Assembly (NCBI RefSeq): GCF_017883985.1
Contig: NZ_PRDG01000001.1
Coordinates: forward strand, 110,182-174,181
Source: Streptococcus oricebi
Lineage (GTDB): Bacteria; Bacillota; Bacilli; Lactobacillales; Streptococcaceae
DNA length: 64,000 nucleotides
Reading direction: 5' to 3'
Part shown: positions 18,886-28,499 of the stretch, piece by piece
Layout of the letters: each line of letters begins with the position of its first letter
Position numbering within the stretch: position 1 is the stretch's first letter
Translations under genes and position numbers: made by a program
The notes under the pieces: generated by a model
Seen by the model: only the letters and a program-made list of their open reading frames with translations
Databases searched by the model: none
Told to the model about the DNA's origin: nothing

Positions 18886-19473
18886 CTACTTATCCAGATA
18901 AAGTCCCTTGGTCACACTTTGATGGATTAGCTCTTGCACCAAGGGCCAGAGAGCAGGAGCTTGGTCCTTGATAAACTTCTTTTTGGCTAGGACCTGGGTC
19001 TTGGTCAAGCTGGCTGGATTATAGTTCTCCTCTGCCACCTTGACATGATTGATAAGGGGTATCAGCGCATCAATGACTCGGCTATAACGAGCCTCTGCTG
19101 AGGAGCCTTTTTCAAACTCTAGCCACAAGTCAGCCATCTCTTGCGCCTGCTCCTTGGGGAGCTTGCTGACAGACACTTTCATGGCTGCCAACTCCCGCTC
19201 AAAGGAGTCGGCCTTGCCCACCTCATCAAAGACCGAGGTATCACCAGCCCGCATTTCTCCCAGTTCATGCACCAGCAAAAGCTCCAGCACCTTGCCCATA
19301 TTCAGGGCTTGGGGAAAATATTCCCGAAAAACAAGGGCACACATGGCCGCCTGCCAAGAGTGCTCAGCACTATTTTCAAAACGAAAATCATCAAGGGTCA
19401 AGTTCCCTCGCTTAACCGTCTTTAATTTTTCAAGCTCATTGATAAAAGCCAGTTGCTGATAAAGTTTGTTCAT
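18886..19473 (-). CDS. HD domain phosphohydrolase, YfbR/HDDC2-like (5'-deoxynucleotidase type)
   Basis: The 195-residue protein has the metal-binding HD pattern: first His in SAEHSWQAAM (near 36-40), the paired VHELGEMRAGD (His-Glu in place of the usual His-Asp), and a final Asp in RVIDALIPLINH. This spacing is that of YfbR/HDDC2 nucleotidases that dephosphorylate deoxynucleoside monophosphates. It lies 45 nt after fic on the same strand. Substrate assignment is inferred from family only. Confidence 0.78.
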   Translation of the reverse strand: MNKLYQQLAFINELEKLKTVKRGNLTLDDFRFENSAEHSWQAAMCALVFREYFPQALNMGKVLELLLVHELGEMRAGDTSVFDEVGKADSFERELAAMKVSVSKLPKEQAQEMADLWLEFEKGSSAEARYSRVIDALIPLINHVKVAEENYNPASLTKTQVLAKKKFIKDQAPALWPLVQELIHQSVTKGLYLDK

Positions 19474-19518
19474 GGAAACTCCTTTCTATGGGCTGGAGAG
19501 TATGGAGAAAGCAGAACC

Positions 19519-20121
19519 TTATAAGTCTTCTGTCTTATAGAGGGTGTAACCTTCGTAGTAATAGGAGGCGTCAAGACCTTTGAAGAAGGTTACTTGACTA
19601 AGGTCATCAATCAAAGTCTTTTGCAGCAGGTATTTGAGTTCGCCAGTTGAGACATGACTGCGTTTCATAGCATTAAGATAGTTGTCCTTATCAATGGCAT
19701 TCCAATCCACTATCTTTCCTAGCTTGTCCCGAAACATGCAATCCAGCCAAATCCGCATGGCGCGTCCATTTCCCTCTCGGAAAGGATGAGCAATGTTCAT
19801 ATCCGCGTATTTGTCGACAATCTCGTCAAAGGTCTCATGAGGTAATTTATCAATGTAGGCCAAGGACTGCTCCAGGAAGATACGAGGTGCAAACTGAAAA
19901 TCGTCCTTGGCGATATTGACGTCGCGAATGTGTCCAGCAAAATCGTAGATGTCACCAAAAAGCTGGGCATGGATAGCCGACAAACCAGCAAAGCTGCCGA
20001 CCTCAAAGGCAAACAACTGCCCGCTCTCAAAGAGTTGTTTAGCTCTGACCTTCGTCAGGCGCTCCTCCTCGCGAGCCAGTTCCGCACTGTTTGTGATACC
20101 TAATTTATTGGCTAAAACCAT
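19519..20121 (-). CDS. Fic domain protein (class III, putative AMP transferase)
   Basis: The 200-residue protein contains the Fic catalytic motif HPFREGNGRAMR (near residues 108-119), with His as general base and the Glu/Gly/Asn/Arg nucleotide pocket. A second motif SYYYEG at residues 186-191 fits the self-inhibition pattern [S/T]xxxE[G/N]. Its C-terminal position is that of class III Fic proteins such as the Neisseria meningitidis enzyme, which modify gyrase/topoisomerase subunits by AMP addition. A perfect AAAGGAGG precedes the ATG. It sits between parE and parC. The target and any toxicity are inference. Confidence 0.9.
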   Translation of the reverse strand: MVLANKLGITNSAELAREEERLTKVRAKQLFESGQLFAFEVGSFAGLSAIHAQLFGDIYDFAGHIRDVNIAKDDFQFAPRIFLEQSLAYIDKLPHETFDEIVDKYADMNIAHPFREGNGRAMRIWLDCMFRDKLGKIVDWNAIDKDNYLNAMKRSHVSTGELKYLLQKTLIDDLSQVTFFKGLDASYYYEGYTLYKTEDL

Positions 20122-20196
20122 GATTTCCTCCTTTCTTTTTGATAATCTTTGTGCCCGTCTATTTTTTGAGAATAAATTGCTGGGAAATTTTTGAGG

Positions 20197-21096
20197 TTAA
20201 TAATCTGGTACTAATGGATCCTGCGGTAAAATATGGTATTTGTACAATAATTTATAAGTAATTGAATTAAAATTATCCTCATCAGGAACTTTTAAAACAT
20301 CCATGAAATTATTTGTTTTTTCTAATTTATTGTTTAGTGTATCAGAATCAATCTTCAAACCAGCCAATGCTAACAAATTAACCTTGTCATCATCTGAATT
20401 TATCCTATCGAATTCTTTTACTAAATAGTCATGTGCTGTCTTATAGATGCTTTGCTCCCCATTTATTTTCACCTCATTTCCTTTTATTAAATCTATATTT
20501 TTTGTATAATTTTTTAAATCCTCCCACTCCTCTTCACTAATCTCAATTTTATCTCCTACACTCGTTGAAAGAAAAGTAATCTTTTTCAAATCTTTTGGAT
20601 TATCTTTATACGAGTATTTAACTTGTGTAGCAATTAGTAGGAACGGATAAGTTCGTATTATTACACCATTACCTAAATTTCTTTCCTTTACATCGCGCAT
20701 TCCTTTTTTGGCATAGAAATTTTTGGGAAGAGTAGAAGTCATCACTTCATCAATAGTTTTTCCTGTTAAAGTCTGACTTTTTACATTCTCATAAGAAATT
20801 GGTAACAGAACAAGAAAGGTTGTCTCCTCTCTTTTTACTACTGACGGAATATACATCAAATAAGTTGGGTGCGGTGGAGAAGTTAGTGGCTTAGTTGACT
20901 CATTGTAAAGAGTATAGCTGGGGTTTTCCTGCCAAAAATTTTGTATAATATGAAAATTAGTAGTATCCATGTATTTTGTCCTACTTGAATTTATAAAGAA
21001 ACTATACACAGAAAAAGCCAATGCTACTAAAGAAATCAATATCGGTAATATTTTCAACCAATTTTCACCACTGGTAAAAAATTTTAAAAAATTCAT
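20197..21096 (-). CDS. Membrane-anchored protein of unknown function
   Basis: The 299-residue protein has one N-terminal membrane segment (ILPILISLVALAFSVYSFF, about 16-34) followed by a large polar domain without recognisable motifs. Predicted topology places the domain either outside or inside; positive residues before the segment suggest outside. The DNA is clearly more AT-rich than parE or parC, a sign of later acquisition. It is the first islet gene after parE. I do not recognise a family. Confidence 0.65.
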   Translation of the reverse strand: MNFLKFFTSGENWLKILPILISLVALAFSVYSFFINSSRTKYMDTTNFHIIQNFWQENPSYTLYNESTKPLTSPPHPTYLMYIPSVVKREETTFLVLLPISYENVKSQTLTGKTIDEVMTSTLPKNFYAKKGMRDVKERNLGNGVIIRTYPFLLIATQVKYSYKDNPKDLKKITFLSTSVGDKIEISEEEWEDLKNYTKNIDLIKGNEVKINGEQSIYKTAHDYLVKEFDRINSDDDKVNLLALAGLKIDSDTLNNKLEKTNNFMDVLKVPDEDNFNSITYKLLYKYHILPQDPLVPDY

Positions 21097-21241
21097 TTTC
21101 CCTCCTACGACGTAAGAAAAACAAAACGTTATTTTTTGCTTTTCGAGCTAGTTTAGTCCAATACTCCTCTTTTCCTACTCACTGTTACGACGTGATGAAA
21201 CCGAGCCGATTATGCGAGGTTGAAGAGCTAGTGAGATGCCT

Positions 21242-21301
21242 AGCAAGTTCGCCATAGCGACTTGCGTCTCACAAATAGAGAGGTTTACTCTCATTTGTGA
21301 G
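21242..21301 (-). terminator. Two adjacent stem-loops downstream of parE
   Basis: CTCACAAAT/ATTTGTGAG (21268-21301) and GCAAGT-CGC/GCGACTTGC (21242-21264) follow the parE stop. Neither has a clear T-run, so termination is possible but incomplete. The 21097-21308 gap holds nothing else recognisable. Confidence 0.4.
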
Positions 21302-21308
21302 TGGCAGA

Positions 21309-23252
21309 TTAAAACACCCCCGTCTCCTCCAAGGTAAACTTAACATTATCCTCAATCCATTTACGTCTTGGGGCGGGTTTGTCGCCCATAAGGACGGAGA
21401 CGCGGCGCTCGGCGCGAGCTAGGTCTTCGATGGTTACACGGATTAGGGTGCGGGTTTCAGGGTTCATGGTAGTTTCCCAGAGCTGGTCGGCATTCATCTC
21501 CCCCAGCCCCTTGTAGCGCTGAAGCATGGCGCCCTTGCCAAATTTCCGGCGCAAGTCCTCTAGCTCGCTATCGGTCCAAGCATACTCGACTTGCTCCGTC
21601 TTGCCCTTGCCTTTGGACATCTTATAGAGTGGTGGCAGGGCGATATAGACCTTGCCTGCCTCGACCAGTGGGCGCATATAGCGGTAAAAGAAGGTTAAGA
21701 GCAGGGTCTGGATATGGGCACCGTCGGTATCGGCGTCGGTCATGATGATAATCTTGTCGTAGTTGGCGTCCTCCAGTGTAAAGTCCGCCCCGACACCTGC
21801 GCCAATGGTGTAAATCATGGTGTTGATTTCTTCATTTTTGAGAATATCCGCCATTTTGGCTTTCTCGGTATTGAGCACCTTACCACGCAGGGGAAGAATG
21901 GCTTGGAACTTGCGGTCCCGGCCTTGCTTGGCAGAACCTCCGGCCGAATCTCCCTCGACTAGGTAGAGCTCATTTTTACTGGCATTTTTGGATTGGGCTG
22001 GGGTTAGTTTTCCAGATAGGAGGCCCTTGTCCTTCTTATTTTTCTTGCCATTACGGCTCTCGTCACGAGCCCGCCTTGCTGCTTCGCGGGCGTCTCTGGC
22101 ACGGATTGCCTTACGAATAAGGTTACTAGCTAACTCCCCATTTTCCAAGAGGAAGAAAGTTAGCTTGTCGGAAACGATATTGTCCACCGCTGGGCGGGCC
22201 AAGGGACTGCCCAGCTTATCCTTGGTTTGGCCCTCAAACTGCAAGTGCTCCTCGGGCACCAAGATAGACAGGACGGCAGCTAACCCCTCGCGGTAGTCGG
22301 AGCCTTCCAGATTTTTATCCTTTTCCTTGAGCAGACCTGTTTTTCTAGCGTAGTCATTCATGGCCTTGGTAATGGCGGTCTTGAGCCCCGTCTCATGCGT
22401 TCCACCGTCTTTGGTGCGAACGTTATTGACAAAGGAGAGGATATTGTCAGAATAGCCGTCATTGTACTGGAGGGCTACTTCAACCTGAAAGCCAGTTTCT
22501 TCTCCCTCGAAATAGAGGACCGGTGTCAGGGTTTCCTTATCTTCATTAAGGTAGCTGACAAAGTCCTGGACCCCATTTTCATAGTGAAATTCAATCGCCT
22601 CGCCTGTGCGCTCATCGGTCAGGGACAAGTGAACGTTTTTAAGCAGAAAGGCCGATTCGTTGAGCCGTTCGGCGATAATATTGTATTTAAAATCGGTCGT
22701 TGAAAAAATCGTGTCGTCTGGCATAAAGGTAACCTTGGTCCCCGATTTTGACTTGGGCGCCGTTCCGATTTTTTTCAAGCCAGTGACTGGTTTACCGCCA
22801 GCTTCAAAGCGCTGCTTGTAAACTGTCCCCTCGCGTGTGATTTCCACTTCCAGCCAGCTAGACAGGGCATTAACCACCGAAGAACCAACTCCGTGCAGTC
22901 CACCCGAGGTCTTGTAGCCTCCCTGGCCAAACTTTCCTCCAGCATGAAGGACAGTAAAGATAACCTCAACAGTGGGAATCCCCCGCGCGTGCATGCCGAC
23001 AGGCATCCCACGACCGTGGTCGGAAACGCTCAAGCTCCCGTCCTTGTGAATGGTGACGTCAATCCTGTCACCAAATCCTGACAAGGCCTCATCTACCGCA
23101 TTATCTACAATCTCCCAAACCAGATGATGCAGTCCTGCTCCGTCAGTTGAGCCAATATACATACCTGGACGCTTACGAACAGCATCCAAGCCTTCCAATA
23201 CCTGAATGGCATCATCATTATAGTTGTTAATAGTGATTTCTTTCTTTGCCAA
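21309..23252 (-). CDS. parE: DNA topoisomerase IV subunit B
   Basis: The 647-residue GHKL ATPase subunit has the ATP site (EIVDNAVDEAL, DHGRGMP, GGLHGVGSSVVNAL), the TOPRIM domain (LYLVEGDSAGGSAKQGRDRK, TDADTDGAH) and the C-terminal RYKGLGEMN motif. The start is a TTG at 23252 (MAKKEITINNYN), because AGGAGG lies exactly 6 nt upstream; an ATG six codons earlier overlaps that ribosome site. The Tyr of GGYKTSGGLHG corresponds to the residue modified by Fic toxins in GyrB/ParE. Confidence 0.97.
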   Translation of the reverse strand: MAKKEITINNYNDDAIQVLEGLDAVRKRPGMYIGSTDGAGLHHLVWEIVDNAVDEALSGFGDRIDVTIHKDGSLSVSDHGRGMPVGMHARGIPTVEVIFTVLHAGGKFGQGGYKTSGGLHGVGSSVVNALSSWLEVEITREGTVYKQRFEAGGKPVTGLKKIGTAPKSKSGTKVTFMPDDTIFSTTDFKYNIIAERLNESAFLLKNVHLSLTDERTGEAIEFHYENGVQDFVSYLNEDKETLTPVLYFEGEETGFQVEVALQYNDGYSDNILSFVNNVRTKDGGTHETGLKTAITKAMNDYARKTGLLKEKDKNLEGSDYREGLAAVLSILVPEEHLQFEGQTKDKLGSPLARPAVDNIVSDKLTFFLLENGELASNLIRKAIRARDAREAARRARDESRNGKKNKKDKGLLSGKLTPAQSKNASKNELYLVEGDSAGGSAKQGRDRKFQAILPLRGKVLNTEKAKMADILKNEEINTMIYTIGAGVGADFTLEDANYDKIIIMTDADTDGAHIQTLLLTFFYRYMRPLVEAGKVYIALPPLYKMSKGKGKTEQVEYAWTDSELEDLRRKFGKGAMLQRYKGLGEMNADQLWETTMNPETRTLIRVTIEDLARAERRVSVLMGDKPAPRRKWIEDNVKFTLEETGVF

Positions 23253-23281
23253 AAGGCACCTCCTAATCATTCATCTTTACT

Positions 23282-23310
23282 ATCTTACAAGTTTTTAGCG
23301 ATTTTTGCAA
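23282..23310 (-). promoter_or_regulatory. parE promoter
   Basis: Minus-strand -35 TTGCAA (23305-23310), 17-bp spacer and -10 TAAGAT (23282-23287), about 30 nt before the TTG start. Confidence 0.7.
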
Positions 23311-23410
23311 AACATTTTTGCTCAAAAGGCACTTTTTCTAACTTGGCTAATCGGCCTAGACACTTTTTTCAAATATTCTTCAGGAAATCATCAATCTTGC
23401 CCCGCTTTCA

Positions 23411-23419
23411 TGATATAAT
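23411..23419 (+). promoter_or_regulatory. Extended -10 promoter directly in front of plsY
   Basis: TGATATAAT ends 6 nt before the plsY ATG. Transcription would start at or next to the ATG, leaving no room for a ribosome site. Confidence 0.65.
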
Positions 23420-23425
23420 AGTTTT

Positions 23426-24070
23426 ATGATGAAGATTGTTTTGATACTGTTTCTAGTTTACTTATTAGGGTCTATTCCAGCAGGTTTGTGGATTGGACAG
23501 ATTTTTTATAAGAAAAACTTACGAGAATATGGAAGTGGCAATACTGGTACGACCAATACCTTCCGAATTTTAGGGGTCAAGGCTGGTCTGGCTACTTTTA
23601 CTTTCGACTTTTTTAAGGGAACCCTGGCTACCCTTTTGCCCCTCTTTTTTCAGATTGACGGAGTATCCCCCTTACTCTTTGGCTTGGCGGCTGTGCTAGG
23701 TCATACCTTCCCAATCTTTGCTGGCTTTAAGGGAGGAAAGGCGGTAGCGACTAGTGCAGGGGTTATTCTGGGCTTTTCTCCCCTCTTTTTTATCTATCTG
23801 ATTGCTATTTTTGCTTCCTGCCTCTATCTATCCAGCATGATTTCCTTTGCTAGTGTGACCTCGGCAGTGATTGCTATTTTATCGGTCCTTCTCTTTCCTT
23901 GGCTGGGCCTGATTTTTAAAAGTTATGATTGGATTTTTACCTTTATTATTCTTGGTCTGGCCTCCTTAATCCTTATCCGCCATCTAGATAATATCAAGCG
24001 AATTATGAAAAAGGAAGAAAACCTCGTACCCTTTGGCCTCAACCTTACCAAGCAAAAACCTAAGCAATAA
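23426..24070 (+). CDS. plsY: Acyl-phosphate glycerol-3-phosphate acyltransferase
   Basis: The 214-residue membrane enzyme transfers the acyl chain from acyl-phosphate to glycerol-3-phosphate, the first step of phospholipid synthesis. Conserved motifs are [42 protein letters not shown] and the C-terminal HLDNI. About six membrane helices. It is divergent from parE, as in S. pneumoniae. The ATG at 23426 (or 23429) immediately follows a -10 box, so the mRNA is probably leaderless. Confidence 0.96.
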   Translation: MMKIVLILFLVYLLGSIPAGLWIGQIFYKKNLREYGSGNTGTTNTFRILGVKAGLATFTFDFFKGTLATLLPLFFQIDGVSPLLFGLAAVLGHTFPIFAGFKGGKAVATSAGVILGFSPLFFIYLIAIFASCLYLSSMISFASVTSAVIAILSVLLFPWLGLIFKSYDWIFTFIILGLASLILIRHLDNIKRIMKKEENLVPFGLNLTKQKPKQ

Positions 24071-24109
24071 AGATTGAGACTAGACCTTTCAAAATTAGAC
24101 TCTCGACTG

Positions 24110-24139
24110 GACAGCCCATGCTTGGGCTGTCATTTTTTT
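24110..24139 (+). terminator. plsY terminator
   Basis: GACAGCCC and GGGCTGTC form a perfect stem with a 6-nt loop, followed by seven T. Confidence 0.88.
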
Positions 24140-24152
24140 ATAAAATAAAGCC

Positions 24153-24188
24153 AAGAAAAAGCGATTGGAATCTTCCAATCACTTTTTT
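24153..24188 (-). terminator. Bidirectional terminator after the 5'-nucleotidase gene
   Basis: GATTGGA and TCCAATC form a stem with a 4-nt loop; T-runs lie on both sides, so it serves both converging transcripts. Confidence 0.8.
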
Positions 24189-24209
24189 AGTTAGTCTTTT
24201 GAGACTTGC

Positions 24210-26381
24210 TTAATCCTCTTGTTTTGCCTTTTTAAATCCTAGTAAGGCCAGTCCTGCCATGATTAAGGCCAGGATTGGGGCAGTTTGAGAAGTTTGGCTA
24301 CCGGTTGCTGGCAGTTGCTTATCAGCCTTACTAAAGGTCTTGGCTGCCTGGAGAGGAACTTTCACATTCCGATTAGAAACTGCTCTTAAGCCAGAAGCTG
24401 CATCTTGACTAGGGTCTTGATTTGAACTTTCTTTGCTCCCATCGTTCTTGGCAGGACCTGCTGGATAGGAGTTAGCATTGGCTGGATCTGTCCCTTGCTT
24501 GATTTCCTCAATATCTGTATAACCGTCACCATCGCTATCCTTGGTGCTAGACAGGGAAATGGTTCTTGAGTTAGGGTTAATGGCCGCATAGGCAGTCAAA
24601 TCGGCACTAGCCAAGTAGTCTGCAAAGGCTACGTCCATAGATGGACCCTCCTCGCGTGGCCCACCAAGCATGGTGTAGCCGTCACCACCAGCTGCTAGAA
24701 AGTCATTGGTTGCTAGATAGTAGGTCTTTTCTGGATCCAAGACCTTGTATTCTCCGGTTTCTGGGTCCTTGATTTCGATATGGAGAACCCTTTGGTCGGC
24801 AGGAAGTGTGGTATCATAGTAGACTTTGGCGCCAGATACATGCAGGAAACCACCACTTGGCTCTAAGAGTGGTTGACCATTTTCATCAAGAACGGGCTTG
24901 CCGTCTTTTTCTTGCAGGATAGAACCCAGTGACTTGTTAAACATGGCCGCAATATCTTTGCCTGTGACCTTGATTTGTGAAATAGTATTTCCAAAAGGTA
25001 GGACCGCAATCACATTTCCCTTGGTAATTGGCTTATCCTTTTGAATGGTTTCCCGTAGACCACCACCATTGGTCACCGCCAAGTCGCTCTTGTGGGCAAA
25101 GCCGGTTTGACCGTATTGGTAGAGAGAGTCAGCTACAACATTTCCTAGGTTGGTCTCGCGGACGCGGACATTTTCCCGATCTCCATTTAGCTCAACCGGA
25201 CTATTATTGACCAGTACCTTGGCATTTTCTTGGTCATAGCGCTCCTTAATCTGCTTGACTAACTCGGCAATCTTAGGATTTGGTGCTAAATCTTTGACCG
25301 AATCAGCTGAAATTTGCTGAGGATTTCCCAAAAGACGACCAGCTTGATAGGTGACTTTTCCGACATTATGGAGGTAGCTACCTGTTTGATTATAGGTCAC
25401 ATTTTCACCGTAGGTGGTTGATTCGACAGTGTGGGAGTGACCATCAATTACTGTAACCCGCTTGCCCTTGAGTTTAGGATTTTTAGATAGAGCTTCTGAT
25501 AAGGTAGAACCTCGCCACTCAACAGGTGTTGTTGTGTCCACACCTAAATGGGCCAAGACGACATAGTTCTTATAGTTTTTACCTTCCGCGGCAGCCCGGG
25601 CCTCGATTTCATCAATCACCTTGTTAACTTCAGTGATTGGATCGGTAAAGGTAACTCCCTGGATATTTTTAGGGTGGGTCTTGGTGGCTGTCTCAGGTGT
25701 TGTTACCCCGATAACCACAAACTCATCGCCCTCAACATTTTTATTTTTGTCAACAATAGTTGAGGCTTGGAAGAGGCGAGCTCCGTCTACATAGGTATTA
25801 GAGCTTAGAAGAGGGAAATTGAGGATTTCCTTGTATTTTTTAGCCTCATCTAAACCAAAATCAAACTCGTGATTTCCAACCGCCATGGCATCATAGCCGA
25901 TTTGATTGAGGATATTAGCCCTTTCCTCTCCTTTGGAGCTATTAGAGATAGGCAGACCTTGGAAGGCATCTCCCGCATCAACAACCAAGGTTCCAGGATT
26001 TTTAGCTCTTTCCTGCTCAATCACTGCGGCCAACTTGGCATCCCCGATTACTCCTTTTTCTTCCACAATCCGACCATGCACATCATTGGTGTGAAGAATG
26101 TTGGCTTCTGGTAAATCTTGGACTTGATTTTCATCAGCGACATTGACCGCTCTAGCTAAATCTTGAGCTGAAATCTCGCTCTTGGGACTATCCATCGCAG
26201 GCTCAGTTTGGCTCACTTCCCCTTCTGCTACTGGACTAGCTTGATTGCTTGCCGGCGCCTGGCTTTGTACTTCTTCACTAGCACTGGCTGCTGTTTCATC
26301 AGCCTGGACTTGACTAGCCAAAAAGGCTGGCGCCAAGAGCAAGGTCGAGAGGATTGGTAAGATAAAATGTCTCTTCTTCAT
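24210..26381 (-). CDS. Cell-wall-anchored 5'-nucleotidase (S5nA/Ssn-like ecto-nucleotidase)
   Basis: The 723-residue surface enzyme dephosphorylates extracellular nucleotides to nucleosides such as adenosine. It has a signal peptide (cleavage after SQVQA), an Ala/Gln/Glu-rich linker, a metallophosphatase domain (ILHTNDVHGR, VVDAGDAFQG, AVGNHEFDFG, DGHSH) and a 5'-nucleotidase C-terminal domain (GNVVADSL, TNGGGLRETI, YYLATNDFLAAGGDGY). A DSDGDGYTDIEE calcium-type repeat follows, then LPATG, a membrane helix and a basic tail for sortase. The ATG at 26381 has AAAGGA 8 nt upstream; an earlier ATG overlaps it. Related enzymes aid immune evasion. Confidence 0.93.
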   Translation of the reverse strand: MKKRHFILPILSTLLLAPAFLASQVQADETAASASEEVQSQAPASNQASPVAEGEVSQTEPAMDSPKSEISAQDLARAVNVADENQVQDLPEANILHTNDVHGRIVEEKGVIGDAKLAAVIEQERAKNPGTLVVDAGDAFQGLPISNSSKGEERANILNQIGYDAMAVGNHEFDFGLDEAKKYKEILNFPLLSSNTYVDGARLFQASTIVDKNKNVEGDEFVVIGVTTPETATKTHPKNIQGVTFTDPITEVNKVIDEIEARAAAEGKNYKNYVVLAHLGVDTTTPVEWRGSTLSEALSKNPKLKGKRVTVIDGHSHTVESTTYGENVTYNQTGSYLHNVGKVTYQAGRLLGNPQQISADSVKDLAPNPKIAELVKQIKERYDQENAKVLVNNSPVELNGDRENVRVRETNLGNVVADSLYQYGQTGFAHKSDLAVTNGGGLRETIQKDKPITKGNVIAVLPFGNTISQIKVTGKDIAAMFNKSLGSILQEKDGKPVLDENGQPLLEPSGGFLHVSGAKVYYDTTLPADQRVLHIEIKDPETGEYKVLDPEKTYYLATNDFLAAGGDGYTMLGGPREEGPSMDVAFADYLASADLTAYAAINPNSRTISLSSTKDSDGDGYTDIEEIKQGTDPANANSYPAGPAKNDGSKESSNQDPSQDAASGLRAVSNRNVKVPLQAAKTFSKADKQLPATGSQTSQTAPILALIMAGLALLGFKKAKQED

Positions 26382-26415
26382 GAAAAACATCCTTTTCTGT
26401 TTTATTTTTAATCTT

Positions 26416-26444
26416 ATTATACCGAAAAAAGTTGCAAATGTGAA
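26416..26444 (-). promoter_or_regulatory. Promoter of the 5'-nucleotidase gene
   Basis: Minus-strand -35 TTCACA (26439-26444), 17-bp spacer, -10 TATAAT (26416-26421). The remaining gap to 26763 shows no other gene or clear structure; it ends in an AAAGGAT ribosome site for mnmE. Confidence 0.75.
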
Positions 26445-26763
26445 TATTTCCTAATCATTATTTGTAGAAGGTTCGTTTTTTGAAAAAGACTGAAAACGAT
26501 AGACTGATTTTCACTATCATTTCAAAAATAAACATCGAATGAATTAGTCGCCCTGGAATCTGCTTCAAAACACTTATTAAAAGAAGGAAAGAGACTGCTC
26601 CTTCTATTCAGCTTAATGGAATTACGGAAGAGCTCTTGAGCAAGGAGTGACCCTCTGCTAGTTACTCGCAACTTCAAAGGAGACAATTGGCCCTTATCAT
26701 GGTAAACTAGTAGCAGAAACCCATACTCAAAAAGAGTAGACTATCTTAAGCAAAGGATATCGC

Positions 26764-28137
26764 ATGATTACAAAAGAATTTGATACTATAGCAGCCATCT
26801 CAACCCCCCTAGGTGAGGGGGCCATCGGCATAGTCCGTCTCAGTGGCAAGGACAGCCTAGCCATTGCCCAAAAAATCTTTCAGGGCAAGGACTTAAGTAA
26901 GGTTGCTAGCCATACCCTCAATTATGGCCATATTATCGACCCCGGTAAGCAAGAAGTCCTAGACGAGGTCATCTTGGGGGTAATGCGTTCACCCAAGACC
27001 TTCACCCGAGAAGATATTATCGAAATCAATACCCACGGAGGTATCGCTGTTACCAATCAAATTCTCCAATTAGCTATCAAAGAAGGAGCCCGCCTAGCTG
27101 AACCAGGAGAATTTACCAAGCGGGCCTTTCTCAATGGTCGGGTTGACCTGACTCAGGCCGAGGCTGTGATGGATTTGATTCGGGCCAAGACAGACAAGGC
27201 CATGAATATCGCTGTCCAGCAACTAGATGGCTCTCTCTCTAAGCTCATCAACGATACCCGACAAGAAATTTTAAATACCCTTGCCCAGGTCGAAGTCAAT
27301 ATCGACTATCCAGAATATGATGATGTAGAAGAGATGACCACCCAGCTCCTGAGGGAAAAAACACAGGAATTTGAGCAACTCTTGAGCCGACTTTTAAAAA
27401 CAGCCCGGCGCGGAAAAATCCTGCGCGAGGGCCTCTCTACTGCTATTATCGGCCGGCCTAATGTCGGTAAATCCAGCCTCTTAAACAACCTGCTCAGAGA
27501 AGACAAGGCCATTGTCACCGATATTGCCGGAACGACTCGAGATGTCATCGAAGAATATGTCAACATTAACGGAGTCCCTCTAAAACTCATTGATACCGCA
27601 GGTATCCGCGACACAGAGGATTTGGTCGAGCAAATCGGAGTTGAACGTTCCAAAAAAGCCCTGGAAGAGGCAGACTTGGTCCTCCTAGTCCTCAATGCTA
27701 GCCAAGCCCTGACTCCCCAAGACCGCCAACTCCTAGAAATCAGTCAGAACAGCCAACGAATCATCCTCTTAAACAAGACCGATCTCCCACAAAAAATCGA
27801 AGAAGACCAATTACCCGAGGATTTTATCAAAATCTCTGTCCTTGAAAATACCAATATCGATCAAATCGAAGAAAAAATCAACCAACTCTTCTTTGAAAAT
27901 GCCGGCCTGGTCGAACAAGATGCCACCTACCTCTCCAATGCCCGCCACATCAGCTTGATTGAGCAAGCTCTGGCTAGCCTTCAGGCCGTCAACCAAGGAT
28001 TGGAACTAGGAATGCCTGTCGATCTCCTTCAAATCGATATGACCCGTACCTGGGAAATTCTCGGCGAAATCACTGGCGATGCAGCTCCAGATGAACTAAT
28101 CACCCAACTCTTTAGCCAGTTCTGCCTAGGGAAATAA
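26764..28137 (+). CDS. mnmE: tRNA modification GTPase MnmE
   Basis: The 457-residue protein works with MnmG to modify the wobble uridine of tRNAs. It shows the N-terminal tetrahydrofolate-binding domain ([15 protein letters not shown]), a G domain with [27 protein letters not shown] and LNKTD, and the C-terminal FCLGK box that holds the catalytic Cys. Length and motifs are typical. AAAGGAT lies 6 nt before the ATG. Ends in a strong terminator facing the TslA-like locus. Confidence 0.97.
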   Translation: MITKEFDTIAAISTPLGEGAIGIVRLSGKDSLAIAQKIFQGKDLSKVASHTLNYGHIIDPGKQEVLDEVILGVMRSPKTFTREDIIEINTHGGIAVTNQILQLAIKEGARLAEPGEFTKRAFLNGRVDLTQAEAVMDLIRAKTDKAMNIAVQQLDGSLSKLINDTRQEILNTLAQVEVNIDYPEYDDVEEMTTQLLREKTQEFEQLLSRLLKTARRGKILREGLSTAIIGRPNVGKSSLLNNLLREDKAIVTDIAGTTRDVIEEYVNINGVPLKLIDTAGIRDTEDLVEQIGVERSKKALEEADLVLLVLNASQALTPQDRQLLEISQNSQRIILLNKTDLPQKIEEDQLPEDFIKISVLENTNIDQIEEKINQLFFENAGLVEQDATYLSNARHISLIEQALASLQAVNQGLELGMPVDLLQIDMTRTWEILGEITGDAAPDELITQLFSQFCLGK

Positions 28138-28169
28138 ACATAGCGAGCCTAAGGAAGAAAACGGCAAGC

Positions 28170-28194
28170 AAAAAGCACTCGCGGGTGCTTTTTT
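28170..28194 (+). terminator. mnmE terminator
   Basis: AAAAAGCAC and GTGCTTTTTT frame a GC-rich loop. The T-runs on both strands allow it to end the convergent TslA-like operon as well. Confidence 0.88.
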
Positions 28195-28486
28195 AAATCT
28201 TATCATACTTACTACTCTTATCCTTGACAAACTGCTTGACCTCTTTAGAGAACTTGCCCTTGATAGAGCTGTCTAGCTGTTTACAAACCTTGGATAAGGT
28301 TTCTTTAACCGCCTTGCTTTCTTGAGCGATTGCTTCTTTCGCTTTCTTTTCAATCGACTCAATCTTACTTTTTTTGGTAGAGGCAAAGACACTCTTAATC
28401 AAGGCCCGCTCTAACTCCTTTTCAATCTTCTTGTAGCTTTCGACTGCACCATCAAAGAAATTTCCAACATCATCAATGACTGACAT
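28193..28486 (-). CDS. Small helical protein, candidate secretion partner of the lipase toxin
   Basis: The 97-residue, Lys/Glu-rich protein is predicted to be almost all alpha-helix and has no signal peptide or Cys pairs. The start at 28486 is chosen because AAAGGAGG lies just upstream; a longer frame reaching 28561 overlaps the lipase gene. It starts 13 nt after the lipase stop. In S. aureus the type VII-secreted lipase TslA has two small helical partners (TlaA1 and TlaA2) that bind its C-terminal domain; this protein has the right size, character and position, but sequence family was not recognised. Confidence 0.6.
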   Translation of the reverse strand: MSVIDDVGNFFDGAVESYKKIEKELERALIKSVFASTKKSKIESIEKKAKEAIAQESKAVKETLSKVCKQLDSSIKGKFSKEVKQFVKDKSSKYDKI

Positions 28487-28499
28487 TGCGACCTCCTTT

